DNA of 55,144 nt from Armatimonadota bacterium (GTDB lineage Bacteria > Armatimonadota > Chthonomonadetes > Chthonomonadales > CAJBBX01). How positions within the stretch are numbered: the first letter of the stretch is position 1; each line of letters opens with the position of its first letter. Location of the stretch: contig JAPLCQ010000026.1 of assembly GCA_026392115.1 (NCBI GenBank), forward strand, positions 1 to 55,144, in the 5' to 3' direction. Below the pieces are notes generated by a model, which did no database searches, had not been told where the DNA came from, and saw nothing but the letters and a program-made list of their open reading frames with translations. The position numbers were made by a program, and so were the translations under genes. Shown here in pieces: positions 41,486 to 50,835 of the stretch.

Positions 41486-43009
41486 CTAGGGCCGCGCGGT
41501 GCGGCTGGTGAGCGACTTCAGCTTCTTGGCCGCTTCCGTCATCTGCCGCTGGGCCTCCATACGCAGGATGGTGGCCTCCTTGTCGTCGCTCTCTTCCTGC
41601 GTCTCGAGGAAGGTGAGCATGGCCTCGCAGGCCTGCGCGCTGAGGGCCGCGGCCTGGGCGTAGAGCGCCTGTGCCGGAACGTAGCCCTGGGGCGGAGCCA
41701 CGGCGTTCACATAGTCGCCGATGGCCGTCAGCGCCGTCTTCTGGGCTCCGACTTCCTTGAACGCCCCTTCGCGGTTCAACGCGCCCTGCACGAACTCCTT
41801 GCGCACCTGCTGCACCCGCGTCAGGGCGTCGGTCATGAAGCCCTCACAGATGGTCAGCAGCGAGGCATAGTCCTGCTCCAGCGCGTCGGCGTCGGCATCG
41901 GTGGTGCGTTCGCCGGCCGCCTTCATGGCCGCCGCGGATTCGGCGAAGGCCCTTCGGTGCGCATGGACGCGGGCGATGCGGCGGTACGGGAGCGCCCCTG
42001 CGCCCGATATGGCCGCAGCCGCAGTGTAGGCCTCCAGGCTCTGGGCGGGCTTACCGGAGTTCCAGTAGGCATCGCCGATGGCCACGCGCGCGCTCGCATC
42101 CTTCGGGTTGGCCTTGACTGCCTCGGCGTAGGCGGCGATGGCGCCCTCGAAGTCGCCTGCATCCACCAGGGCATCGGCCATCAGGCGCCGGATATCGCCG
42201 TCGCCGGGGACCATGGCAGCTGCGCGGGCCGCTTCGGCCTGGGCCTGTTGGGTGTCGCCGCGCTCACGGAGGGCGATGATCAGGTCGCGGCGCAGGTGTC
42301 CGTCACGCGGGGAGGCGTCGATGGCACGGCGCAGGGCAACCACGAGATTGGCCAGATCGCCCTGGCGGCGGTACTTGCCCACCAGCACCTCGAACGGGCT
42401 CGTCGCCTCAGGCGCCGCCGCGCCGGGGCCGGCAGGCTTGGGTGTCGTCGGCGCCACGGTCTCGGCGGGGTCGGCTTGCTGCGTCCGCGGCGGGGCCCCC
42501 GTGATGCGTGTGACGATGGAGGTCACGTGGGCGTTGATGCCCTCCAGCAGCGCGCCCTTGCGGTTCTTGGATCGGTAGGGCTGTAGCCCTATGCTGAACG
42601 TGGAGCTCCATCGGCCCTGCGAAACGCGCGTCTCCAGGTCGGCCTGACCGGCCACTCCGTCGCGGGTGCTCCAACCGCTCACCATGAGCAGGGCGGCGGC
42701 GCCCAGCGTGTCGGCGGCGTTCCGGGCGGCGTCCTGGGTCACGGGCGGCGCGATGCGCGTGGCGGAAATCTTGTTGGCGTCGATGGCGGCCTTGACGGCG
42801 GGGTCCGTCGGCTTGAGCATCACGATCTGGTATGTGCCCGCTTCCTGGAGCGCGCGCTGCAGGTAGTAGGTCATGTCCAGCGCCTCGGCCTTCGGCGGTC
42901 GGACCGCATCGGTGGCGCAGAGCACCAGGATGGGCTTCGGCTGGGCCGACTGGCCGTGGGCCGGCAGGGCGGCCAGACATAGGATCAGCGCCGCGAGCGC
43001 TCTTGGCAT
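41486..43009 (-). CDS. Secreted TPR protein
   Basis: A 507-aa protein with a signal peptide (MPRALAALILCLAALPAHG). An N-terminal alpha/beta region (about 25-165, with ILVLCATDAVRPPKAEALDM and AADTLGAAALLMVSGW) recalls predicted lipoprotein-like binding domains. An Ala/Pro-rich linker and then TPR repeats follow (about 210-350, for example GDFEGAIAAYAEAVKANPKD). A helical C-terminus ends the protein. GGGAG supports the ATG at 43009. It follows the zinc-ribbon TPR protein by 20 bases and probably works with it at the envelope. Confidence 0.72.
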   Translation of the reverse strand: MPRALAALILCLAALPAHGQSAQPKPILVLCATDAVRPPKAEALDMTYYLQRALQEAGTYQIVMLKPTDPAVKAAIDANKISATRIAPPVTQDAARNAADTLGAAALLMVSGWSTRDGVAGQADLETRVSQGRWSSTFSIGLQPYRSKNRKGALLEGINAHVTSIVTRITGAPPRTQQADPAETVAPTTPKPAGPGAAAPEATSPFEVLVGKYRRQGDLANLVVALRRAIDASPRDGHLRRDLIIALRERGDTQQAQAEAARAAAMVPGDGDIRRLMADALVDAGDFEGAIAAYAEAVKANPKDASARVAIGDAYWNSGKPAQSLEAYTAAAAISGAGALPYRRIARVHAHRRAFAESAAAMKAAGERTTDADADALEQDYASLLTICEGFMTDALTRVQQVRKEFVQGALNREGAFKEVGAQKTALTAIGDYVNAVAPPQGYVPAQALYAQAAALSAQACEAMLTFLETQEESDDKEATILRMEAQRQMTEAAKKLKSLTSRTARP

Positions 43010-43029
43010 GTTTGGGTCTCCCGGGGCCG

Positions 43030-44397
43030 CTATCGAATGGCCCGAATGCCGGCCTCGCAGGCGCGAATGCCCTGCTGCGCGGATTCGGGGCTCTTGCCGG
43101 CTGCAAGCTGTTCTTGGAATGCCTTGATCGCCTCGTTGTAGTGCGAGACGGCCTTCTCGGCGTCCGGTATTCGCTGGTAGCAGAGGGCGATCTTCTGGTG
43201 GATGACCGCCGTATCGTCGCCGGCGCCGTCGAGGGCGCGCGTGTATTCGCGGGCCGCCTTGGCGAACTGCCCCTGCATCTGCAGGTCCTGTGCAATGGCG
43301 CGTCGTGTCCTGGAGTCCATGGCGGCAGTCGAGCCGGTTCCGGTCGCCGGCCGGTTCGGGTTCGCAGGCGCCGGTGATCCGCCGGCCGGAGCCACCTCGA
43401 TGATGATCCGGCCCGGTCCCAGCGGCGCCTGGTTGGAGCCCGACTTGGTGGCGCCCGGATCGGCGGGAGGCGCGCCGCCCTGGCTGGAGTTGCCGGTCTC
43501 GGGCGTAAAGAAGGTCTCGCCGCTGCCGTTGCGTCCAGTGGGCTGTGTACGCGGTGTGCCCCCGAACGGCGGAGCTTGCACGCTGACCGGCGGCACGGCG
43601 CGTGTACCGAAGTCGGCGGGATCGATGGGCGGGGCCACTCGGGAGTAACTGGGCTGCAGGCCGGCGGTGGCCGGGCCTTGCGGCGGCAAGGCAGGACCGG
43701 GCGAGGCTTGCAGCGGGGTCTGTGTCGGCGCCGCGGACGTCAGAGCGGGCGCGGCCGGCGGCGTGATGGCGGCCCCTGCCGGGGCGGATGCCATGCGGAT
43801 GGGCTCGCGGACGCGCTTCTCCCGCTGTGACGCCTGCCACCAGACCGTGCCGCTCACCACCATCAGAACCATGAGGCAGGCCGCAACAGCCCAGACCACC
43901 GGACTCATCGGGCCTTCGTAGAACGTGGTCGTGGAGGGCTCGCGTGTGGGCACGATGGTTCTCGGCGTCACCTGCGCCACGCCGGCGCGCAGCATCTCCA
44001 GCTTCTCTTTGTCATCGAGGCTGTCAGGCTTCAGCCGCAGCACGGCCTCGCGCTCGGCGATGGCCTCGGCGATCTCGCCGCGCTTCTCATGGATGGCGCT
44101 GCGCAGGGCGTGGGCGTCGACGTTGTCAGGCGCCAGCTCGAGCGACTCGGTGCAGGCCTCGGCGGCAGCGGCGTACTCATGGTGCTCGAAGAGGCGCAAG
44201 GCGCTTCGGTGGAGGGCCTCCGCGCGCTCCTTCTTCTGCTCTGGGCTCGGTTCCGGCGGAGGGGCGTTGGCCGCCGCGTGCGCGGGCTCGGCTGCGGGAG
44301 GCGCGGTTGAGGGCTCCGGCGGCTCCATCGTCCGGCCGCACTGCTTGCAGTAGCGCGCGCTCTCCGGGTTCTTGGTTCCGCAGTCCACGCAGAACAT
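43030..44397 (-). CDS. Zinc-ribbon, TPR and single-TM protein
   Basis: A 455-aa protein built of parts in order: a zinc ribbon (C3, C6, C17, C20), a Pro/Ala linker, TPR repeats (about 58-130), a transmembrane segment (about 165-190, MSPVVWAVAACLMVLMVVSG), a long Pro/Ser/Thr-rich region (about 205-345), and a C-terminal TPR-like region (about 355-455). The zinc ribbon and first TPRs should be cytoplasmic and the rest outside. AAGGAG precedes the ATG. It starts an operon with the secreted TPR protein and the SDR. An AT-rich patch (TATAGTAT) about 35 bases upstream may be a -10 element. Confidence 0.7.
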   Translation of the reverse strand: MFCVDCGTKNPESARYCKQCGRTMEPPEPSTAPPAAEPAHAAANAPPPEPSPEQKKERAEALHRSALRLFEHHEYAAAAEACTESLELAPDNVDAHALRSAIHEKRGEIAEAIAEREAVLRLKPDSLDDKEKLEMLRAGVAQVTPRTIVPTREPSTTTFYEGPMSPVVWAVAACLMVLMVVSGTVWWQASQREKRVREPIRMASAPAGAAITPPAAPALTSAAPTQTPLQASPGPALPPQGPATAGLQPSYSRVAPPIDPADFGTRAVPPVSVQAPPFGGTPRTQPTGRNGSGETFFTPETGNSSQGGAPPADPGATKSGSNQAPLGPGRIIIEVAPAGGSPAPANPNRPATGTGSTAAMDSRTRRAIAQDLQMQGQFAKAAREYTRALDGAGDDTAVIHQKIALCYQRIPDAEKAVSHYNEAIKAFQEQLAAGKSPESAQQGIRACEAGIRAIR

Positions 44398-44462
44398 ATC
44401 GCCTCACTCCTTGGTTCGTGGTCCGTCCAATACTATACTACGTCTACCGCCCCGGACCCGTG

Positions 44463-46724
44463 TTACGGAGCCGCGACCGGAATGGCCGGCGCCTCGTCGA
44501 TCACCCAGTCGCTCCATACCGGGCCGAGCCCGGCCGCCGCAAGGCGGATGGCCCTGGCCATCTCGGCGGTGGTCACGGGCCGATCCGCCTGGAAGAGCAG
44601 GGCTCCGGAGCCGTCGCCGGGGGCCAGCGCGTCGAAGAGCCGAGGATCGATGCGCCAGTGCCGCAGAGCCCGCGCGGCCTCGCCGAGAGCCGAACCGGCA
44701 GGCAGGTCCGGGTACGGTGGCGTATCGGCCGCCGCGCTCCAGCCCGTGAACGGCTCACGGACCAGACGGTCCCGCAACCAGTCCAGGAGGCGGACCGCCT
44801 CGAAGACGGTGGCGACCTCCCGCGGCTTCAGGGGCGCGGCCTCCAGTCCGCTCTTCGCGGTGGTCTTGGCCGGGGCTGGGCAGGGCCACGCGCCCCGCGC
44901 CGCCATCCACATGACGGGTGCGTACCAGATCGCGCCCCTGTCGAGGTCGGTGAACATGTAAGTCAGGCACGGCTCCCGCAGGCCGCCCGGCGATCCGGCG
45001 CCCAGCCGCGCCGGCAGGCCGGGCTCGGGTCCGAGGACCTTGAGCAGTTCCGCCTGGATCAACCCCCTGGGCGCGCTATGCGTTGTAGCTCCGTGCCGGA
45101 TGCAGACCACTGCCGCAACGCCCGCCGCCGCGCCGAAGTGCATGCGGACCGGCTCCATGCGATAGGTCCCGTACGCCACGTGCGTGGCCGAGATCGCCGT
45201 GGGCGTCAGGAGGTTGTCGACGCCCGTGGGCGTCATAATGCGGAACGGAATCTGGTGCCAGGGCGTGAGTTGCGGCAGGTAGAACTCGCCCTCACCCATG
45301 TCGTCATCGTCCCAGTTCGTCTTCGGCCGTACCGCATGGCTGTCCATGGCATAGTCGCCGACGCCGATGGCGTCGGGACGGACCAGCTTTCGGGCGTTCA
45401 GGATGTCGGTCTCGTCGACCCGAACCGAGGCCTGGAAGCGCCGGGCTTCGCGCACATAGAGCCCCTGTGGCCAGCCGCCGGTGTCGCGGTAGTCGTCCTC
45501 GGATAGCCCGATGTTGCGTCTTCCCTCAACGGTCTGGATGTAGTAGAGGTAGCCGAGCGCGTGTGCGCGGAAGCCGGCCTCGATGCGCCTGCGCTCGGCG
45601 TAGGTCGCATCCGGGTAGGCGTAGTTCGTGCCCTGTAGGTCGCCGCCGTGGGGATGCTGGTTGATCTCGAACTTGCGGTTCGGCAGCGTGCCGCTGCTGG
45701 TGGCCCAACTGACCTGCCACTTGGGCGCGTGGTCGTACTTGGCGGGGTCGTAGCCTTCCGGGCGTGTGATGGTTTTGTCGGCGCCCGGCCCGAAGTCCTT
45801 CACGGTCATCAGGTACGAGTAGGCTTGCAGTCGTCGATCACCCGCGCCCGTGCTGCCTGGCAGGCGCGAGGCCGAGCCCCTGTCGTAGTAGATGACGCCG
45901 GCATGCGGCTCGCGGGCCGACCGCGGCTCGCGGCCCACGCGGTACCGGGCGCCGGACCATGCGGCCACGTCGCCGCACTCCGTGGCATCCACCACGATCC
46001 TCGGCTCAAAGATGCATCGCTGCCCGGTGCGCACGGACTCGGCGGTGACACTGGCGATGGTTCCGTTTCGCATGCCGACAGCCACGGGCCGCACCTCGCG
46101 ATGCACCTCCAGCCGATCCTCAGCCCAGATGAGCTCCTTCATGGCCTGATGCGCCACGCGCGGCTCGTACTTCAGGCCGGCGCCGGTGGTGTCTCCGTAG
46201 ATCTCCTGCACGCGATGCCGGAACTCCTCGAAGAAGCCCGACGAGTGCTCCACGGATCGGATGTCGCTTGCGCCCAACCCGTTAACCGACATGCCACCCA
46301 GCCTGCGCGTCTCCTCGATGAGCGTCACGTCGAGCCCGTACCGCGCCGCTACGACAGCGGCCGAGACGCCCGCCGTGGTGGCGCCGACCACCAGCACATC
46401 GCATCGCCGCCGGGCAGGCAGGACCGCTCTGGTGCGCTCGACATACGGGCGGCAGGGCGACGATGCGGCTCCGGCTCGTCGGACCTCGTACCTGTAGGTC
46501 GTCGCGGGCGCGGCCCTGGCGTCGAGGAACTGACCCGCGGACTCGTTCACCGTACCGATGACGGCGCCGTCCCGCAGGATCTCTACCGAGCCGGCCGATC
46601 CCGCGGTCCAGAAGACGCGCACTTCTGTCTCGCTCTGCGCCGCCGCCTCCACAGCCGACGGCAATGCGCCTGCCGGCCCGGCGACCGCCATCGCTGCGAT
46701 GGCGATGAGATAGGATCGAATCAA
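44463..46724 (-). CDS. Secreted FAD-dependent oxidoreductase with an N-terminal Fn3-like domain
   Basis: A 753-aa protein with a signal peptide (MIRSYLIAIAAMAVAGPAGA). An Fn3-like domain (about 28-100) comes first. The FAD-binding segment DVLVVGATTAGVSAAVVAARYGLDVTLIEE follows, with GATTAG in place of GxGxxG. RRLGGMSVNGLG and VVDATECGDVAAWSGA are typical of the FAD_oxidored family. The C-terminus adds a helical region with AAGVAAVVCIRHG. The start is a TTG with GGGAGGTG upstream. The substrate is unknown. Such proteins are frequent among the secreted enzymes of polysaccharide degraders. Confidence 0.8.
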   Translation of the reverse strand: MIRSYLIAIAAMAVAGPAGALPSAVEAAAQSETEVRVFWTAGSAGSVEILRDGAVIGTVNESAGQFLDARAAPATTYRYEVRRAGAASSPCRPYVERTRAVLPARRRCDVLVVGATTAGVSAAVVAARYGLDVTLIEETRRLGGMSVNGLGASDIRSVEHSSGFFEEFRHRVQEIYGDTTGAGLKYEPRVAHQAMKELIWAEDRLEVHREVRPVAVGMRNGTIASVTAESVRTGQRCIFEPRIVVDATECGDVAAWSGARYRVGREPRSAREPHAGVIYYDRGSASRLPGSTGAGDRRLQAYSYLMTVKDFGPGADKTITRPEGYDPAKYDHAPKWQVSWATSSGTLPNRKFEINQHPHGGDLQGTNYAYPDATYAERRRIEAGFRAHALGYLYYIQTVEGRRNIGLSEDDYRDTGGWPQGLYVREARRFQASVRVDETDILNARKLVRPDAIGVGDYAMDSHAVRPKTNWDDDDMGEGEFYLPQLTPWHQIPFRIMTPTGVDNLLTPTAISATHVAYGTYRMEPVRMHFGAAAGVAAVVCIRHGATTHSAPRGLIQAELLKVLGPEPGLPARLGAGSPGGLREPCLTYMFTDLDRGAIWYAPVMWMAARGAWPCPAPAKTTAKSGLEAAPLKPREVATVFEAVRLLDWLRDRLVREPFTGWSAAADTPPYPDLPAGSALGEAARALRHWRIDPRLFDALAPGDGSGALLFQADRPVTTAEMARAIRLAAAGLGPVWSDWVIDEAPAIPVAAP

Positions 46725-46725
46725 C

Positions 46726-46755
46726 TTGACACCTCCCGCCCGAGATGCGTAGAAT
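46726..46755 (+). promoter_or_regulatory. Sigma70-type promoter for the gene at 46788
   Basis: TTGACA (46726-46731), 18 bases, TAGAAT (46750-46755), 32 bases before the ATG. The -35 box directly abuts the start codon of the divergent FAD oxidoreductase gene, and the spacer overlaps that gene's ribosome site. Confidence 0.65.
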
Positions 46756-46787
46756 CGGTGCACGCCCCGGAGGGGACGCGGAAAGCC

Positions 46788-47273
46788 ATGGATTCGACAC
46801 CTTCTCGCATAGCCATCATACAGACCTCGCCACCCGCCGAAGCGCGGCCGGTTCCGTTTGCGCCCATCGCCGAAGCGACGGTTCTCTGCTGCTTCTTCGG
46901 CAGCGATCCGGATCGTGAGGCCTTCCTGCGCACCTTGCGCGATGCCGCCGGACAGGCGGCACGCCTTGCCGATACGCCCGCCCACACCCGTGACGAGGCC
47001 ACTGCCGAGTGCGCCGCCCTGTTCGGGTCGGGCGACGAGGTTGAGGCTGTGACCGCCGCCGTCGCTTGGCGTGCGCAGGCTCTGAACCTCGGATATCATA
47101 CCTACCGGTTCAAGCATGGGTTTGGGCCCTATAGAAGCGCCTGCATGATCTCCTTCGGTGAACTGACGCCGAAGGCCGCCCATGTGAACCGCGACACGGC
47201 GTTGGCCGTCCTCGGCCGGCGCCGCGACCGGCTGGCCGACCAGTTCGGCCTAACCGGCGGAGGCGCGCCGTAG
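46788..47273 (+). CDS. Hypothetical protein
   Basis: A 161-aa soluble protein with no signal peptide or transmembrane segment. It starts MDSTPSRIAIIQTSPP and has an acidic, Ala-rich middle and the motif ALNLGYHTYRFKHGFGPYRS near residue 105. GGAGGGG precedes the ATG and a good promoter lies just upstream, so it is very likely a real gene. I do not recognise the family. It is followed about 95 bases later by the large hydrolase gene on the same strand. Confidence 0.6.
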   Translation: MDSTPSRIAIIQTSPPAEARPVPFAPIAEATVLCCFFGSDPDREAFLRTLRDAAGQAARLADTPAHTRDEATAECAALFGSGDEVEAVTAAVAWRAQALNLGYHTYRFKHGFGPYRSACMISFGELTPKAAHVNRDTALAVLGRRRDRLADQFGLTGGGAP

Positions 47274-47367
47274 AAGCGGGCCGTTGCGCGCCTCTCCGTC
47301 CAGCGCGCGGCGCCGGTTTGGCGGATGGAGCCGGTGCGTACCGGTCCGTGCGCGGAAGGCGGGCGGT

Positions 47368-50300
47368 TTGAGACCCACGAGTTGCGCTGGTCTGTGCGCT
47401 CTGGCGGCCCTCCTCGGCACTGCGGGCGCCCTCAGGGGCGTCGCCCTGCCGGGTCGGCCGCATCCCGTCGTGCACACATCGGCGCCTTCAGCGCTCATCA
47501 AGCCCGATACGGCTCGCTGGTGCCTTCCACCACTAGGGGCGGGATCCGACGGCGAGTGGCGGCTCCGGCGCGCATTCCGGTTGGTGGCTCAGCCGAAGCG
47601 GGTTCGCCTGAAGGTTGAGGCGGCGCACCCGGTTGAGATTCGCCTCAACGGTTCACTGGCCTGCCGCGGATCGGGCCTCACCGAGGTTGAGCTGCCTCCG
47701 GCGAACTTGCGCGTGGGTGTCAACGTGCTTACGGCCGAGGTCCGCGGGGGCGCCGTCGGGTTCCGGGTCACGGTTGAGACTGGTTCGGGCCGCACGGCTG
47801 ATATTGCGTCCGGGAGGATGGAGCGGGCCTCTGTGGCTGCGCCGCCCGGCTGGTCGGCAGCCGAATTCGATGATCGCCGCTGGCCGGCTGTGCGGCTCGG
47901 CGGAGCATGGGATCGCCCAGATCAGGCGGAGCCCGCTGGGCCCGTCGCCACGCAGCCCGTCCTCTCGGCGCAGCCCAGGCCGACCGAGGACGCCGTCGAA
48001 CTGCCGCCGGCCGATCTGGACACAGGCAGGATCATTCGCGTCTGGGAGGCCGGAGCCCCGCCCGATCCGACGGGTCGTAGGGTTGAGCCCGGGGGCAGGA
48101 TGTGGCAGATAACCGGCATGCCGGCCGTGCGGGATCTGCGGGCCGTCGCCTCGGCGGGCTTCACGACGCTCCAGACGGACAGCGACAGCCTCTCCACCGA
48201 TGAGAGGCGTCCGGCCGAGTGGGACTACTCGACCGCCGAAACAGAGTCGTCGGTGGCTCGCCGCTTCGGCTTCGACTGGAGTTACTTTCCGCATTTCGCC
48301 TTCCCGCCGCTCTGGTATGATCGCGCCGCGTTCACGCCGATCCAGTGCCTGGAGCATGGCCAGACCGTGAGGGCCTTCTCGCCGTGGGACAAGCGATTCG
48401 GCGCCTTCGTGCAGCATGGCTATACGGCCCTCGGCACAAGGTTCCCGCCGTCGCGGCTCCAGGCCCTGTGCGTGGGCGTACACGGCGACGGTGGCGAGTG
48501 CGGGCTTCCGGCGGGAGCGCGCCTGTCGGAGCCGGGTCAGCGGGACGACTGGCGCGCACGTTTCGGCAACCTGCACAACCACCCGGGCTGGTGGTGCGCT
48601 GATCCGCAGGCCCGCGCCGCCTTCAGGGAGGCCATGCTCCGCAAGTACGGGTCCGTGGCCGGCGTCCGGACGGCATGGCGGTTGCCTCGTCTGGCCGAGG
48701 AGGAGATCGCCTTTCCCGCGTCGCCCGCGGCCACGCGCACGGGTTGGCTGGACTTCGTGGACTGGTACCTGGGCAGCGTCAGTTCCATGGCCGATTCCGT
48801 GGCCCGTGTTGCCCGCCGGGCCTATCCCGCCACACCGCTCATGCTGCCCGCCGGATCGGGAGGCGATGATCCGCGGGAGGGCAACGATCTCAGCATGGTC
48901 GCCAAGGTGGCCGCCAGGCACGGAGCCGCGGTGCGCTCTGCCCACGGCGGTCTCTACGCCTTCGCTCGCAATCAGGCCACGATGCTGGGCCGCCTGGCCT
49001 CGGCTTGCCGGTTCTACGGTGCGCCGCTTATCCTTGAGCCGCCGGGAGCCGTAGCCGGTGACCGGCAGGTGGGGCGCATCTACGAGGCCGCGTCTCAGGG
49101 CGCGCAGGGCTATGCCGACCTGCCGGCCGGGGTCACGGCCTCACGGGAGGTCTACTACCGCTACGGCAAGCACCTGCGTGCCGAGAAGCGCATTGTGGAC
49201 GTGGCGATGCTCTGGCCCACCACCTCGCGCCTCCTGAAGCCCGGACTGCCCGGCGGGCAGGTCTTCGAGCGCGGCTGCACCGCCGTTCGTGACCTGCTCG
49301 ACTACGACACCGTCGATGAGCGGATGGTGAGCGACGGCGCACTGAGCCGGTACCGGTTGCTCGTGATGTGGGAGGGGCCCGTCTACGGCGCCGAGACGTT
49401 GGCGGCGATCCGTGCGTGGGTGAACGAGGGCGGCGTGCTGCTGGCCTATGACTTCGGCAAAGTCGAGACGCCCGACGGCGACCAGGCCTGGCACCGGGAA
49501 ATGCTCGGGCACGGTGGGCGGCTGGCCCAGGCCCGCATGCGTCCGGTCTTCGACCTGCCCGCCGGCCGGGAGATGCCCGCGTCCTACCGCGTCCAGGTCG
49601 GCGACCCGGCATCGTCAAGTTTTCTCGACGGCGACTGGTATCCCTCCGAGCTGGTCGGGCCGGCGACGCGGCGATGGACGGGCGCGCAGGCATCGGTGCG
49701 TCTGCCGCTCGACCCCCGCAAGCGCTACCGGGTCAGCCTCCGCGCGTCGGTTCCCGCCGAGGCCCTGAGCAAGCGGCACCGGGTACTCCTCAACGGCGTT
49801 GAGATCGGCGCGCTGAACCAGGTTGGCGACCATCTCTATACGTTCGCGGCGCCGGCTCAGGCCCTCGTCGGCCGTTCGGTCTCCGCGCTGACGCTGGACT
49901 CGGAGACCATACAACCGTCGGCCGGTGACCCCCGCACGCTGGGTGTCTGGGTCACCTATGTGCGGGTCGACCCGGAGGTCGGCCCGGTGACGCCGGAGCC
50001 CGTAGCCCTCTCCGGTCGCATGGAGACGGAGATCGACATCGATCGCCTCAAGACCGAGTGGGCCAAGCCGGTGGGGAAGGGCTGGTCCGTCTACTTCCCT
50101 GGGCGTCGGGCCCAGATGGCGGGATACCTCGAGGCGGTGCGGTACCTCTGCTACCACCTCTCCGACCTGGCGCCCGGTGCGCGTGACGCCATCGCCGTGG
50201 ACGACGCCTGGGACGGTGTCTACGCCACACTCATGGCGGACAAGGTGCTCTACTACAATCCCGGCCCGCGCGATGTGCCGCGGACGGTGATCCTCTCGCC

Positions 50301-50835
50301 CGCATCTCTGACGGCGTGGCCGGAGGTGCTGGCGCCGACGGAGAACACGCACCAGTTGACCTTGGCCGCCGACAGCATTGTGGCGCTGAACCTGACGCAG
50401 CCCCTGCCCGAGATGCTGCTGGAGTGCGAGGGCTTTCTGGACCTCGGCTCGCTGAAGCCTGCCGAGGGGGCCGCCTTCAGCCCCGGACAGGGACCATCGC
50501 ATGTGCTGGTGCCGCGCGGGGGTTCGGCGTCTACGCGGTTCCGGTGCGATGCCGACGGCTCCTACCGGGTGCACGTCAGGGCCGTCCGCCGCGGCCTGCC
50601 GGCCGATGCGGTGGTCCTGATGGATGGTCGGCCGCTCAAGCCCTCGGCGAGTCGGCCGCGGCCGGGGATGCTCACGCGGTGCGCCGGAGCCGTAGACCTG
50701 AAGAAGGGCGTCCACAGCCTCACCATCAAGCCGCGGAAGGGCGAGGATGTCCGGGTCGACTACGTCGTGCTCAGCGCGGATCGCACCGTGGCGGGCTATG
50801 CTTTCGCCGTCCGCGAACCCTCGGCGCGGCGCTGA
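47368..50835 (+). CDS. Very large secreted hydrolase-like protein (GH42/GHL-like layout)
   Basis: About 1155 aa. A signal-like N-terminus follows a TTG at 47368 (LRPTSCAGLCALAALLGTAG) with GGAAGG upstream; a TTG at 47284 in the same frame would add a basic stretch of 28 residues. A jelly-roll region (about 50-170, with VEIRLNGSLACRG) precedes a TIM-barrel region (about 230-600, YFPHFAFPPLWYD, WCADPQARAAFREAM). A Rossmann-like domain (RYRLLVMWEGPVYG, IRAWVNEGGVLLAYDFG) is like the trimerisation domain of GH42, and further beta domains follow. It looks like a carbohydrate-active enzyme, but catalytic acids cannot be assigned and the family is uncertain. Confidence 0.6.
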   Translation: MRPTSCAGLCALAALLGTAGALRGVALPGRPHPVVHTSAPSALIKPDTARWCLPPLGAGSDGEWRLRRAFRLVAQPKRVRLKVEAAHPVEIRLNGSLACRGSGLTEVELPPANLRVGVNVLTAEVRGGAVGFRVTVETGSGRTADIASGRMERASVAAPPGWSAAEFDDRRWPAVRLGGAWDRPDQAEPAGPVATQPVLSAQPRPTEDAVELPPADLDTGRIIRVWEAGAPPDPTGRRVEPGGRMWQITGMPAVRDLRAVASAGFTTLQTDSDSLSTDERRPAEWDYSTAETESSVARRFGFDWSYFPHFAFPPLWYDRAAFTPIQCLEHGQTVRAFSPWDKRFGAFVQHGYTALGTRFPPSRLQALCVGVHGDGGECGLPAGARLSEPGQRDDWRARFGNLHNHPGWWCADPQARAAFREAMLRKYGSVAGVRTAWRLPRLAEEEIAFPASPAATRTGWLDFVDWYLGSVSSMADSVARVARRAYPATPLMLPAGSGGDDPREGNDLSMVAKVAARHGAAVRSAHGGLYAFARNQATMLGRLASACRFYGAPLILEPPGAVAGDRQVGRIYEAASQGAQGYADLPAGVTASREVYYRYGKHLRAEKRIVDVAMLWPTTSRLLKPGLPGGQVFERGCTAVRDLLDYDTVDERMVSDGALSRYRLLVMWEGPVYGAETLAAIRAWVNEGGVLLAYDFGKVETPDGDQAWHREMLGHGGRLAQARMRPVFDLPAGREMPASYRVQVGDPASSSFLDGDWYPSELVGPATRRWTGAQASVRLPLDPRKRYRVSLRASVPAEALSKRHRVLLNGVEIGALNQVGDHLYTFAAPAQALVGRSVSALTLDSETIQPSAGDPRTLGVWVTYVRVDPEVGPVTPEPVALSGRMETEIDIDRLKTEWAKPVGKGWSVYFPGRRAQMAGYLEAVRYLCYHLSDLAPGARDAIAVDDAWDGVYATLMADKVLYYNPGPRDVPRTVILSPASLTAWPEVLAPTENTHQLTLAADSIVALNLTQPLPEMLLECEGFLDLGSLKPAEGAAFSPGQGPSHVLVPRGGSASTRFRCDADGSYRVHVRAVRRGLPADAVVLMDGRPLKPSASRPRPGMLTRCAGAVDLKKGVHSLTIKPRKGEDVRVDYVVLSADRTVAGYAFAVREPSARR

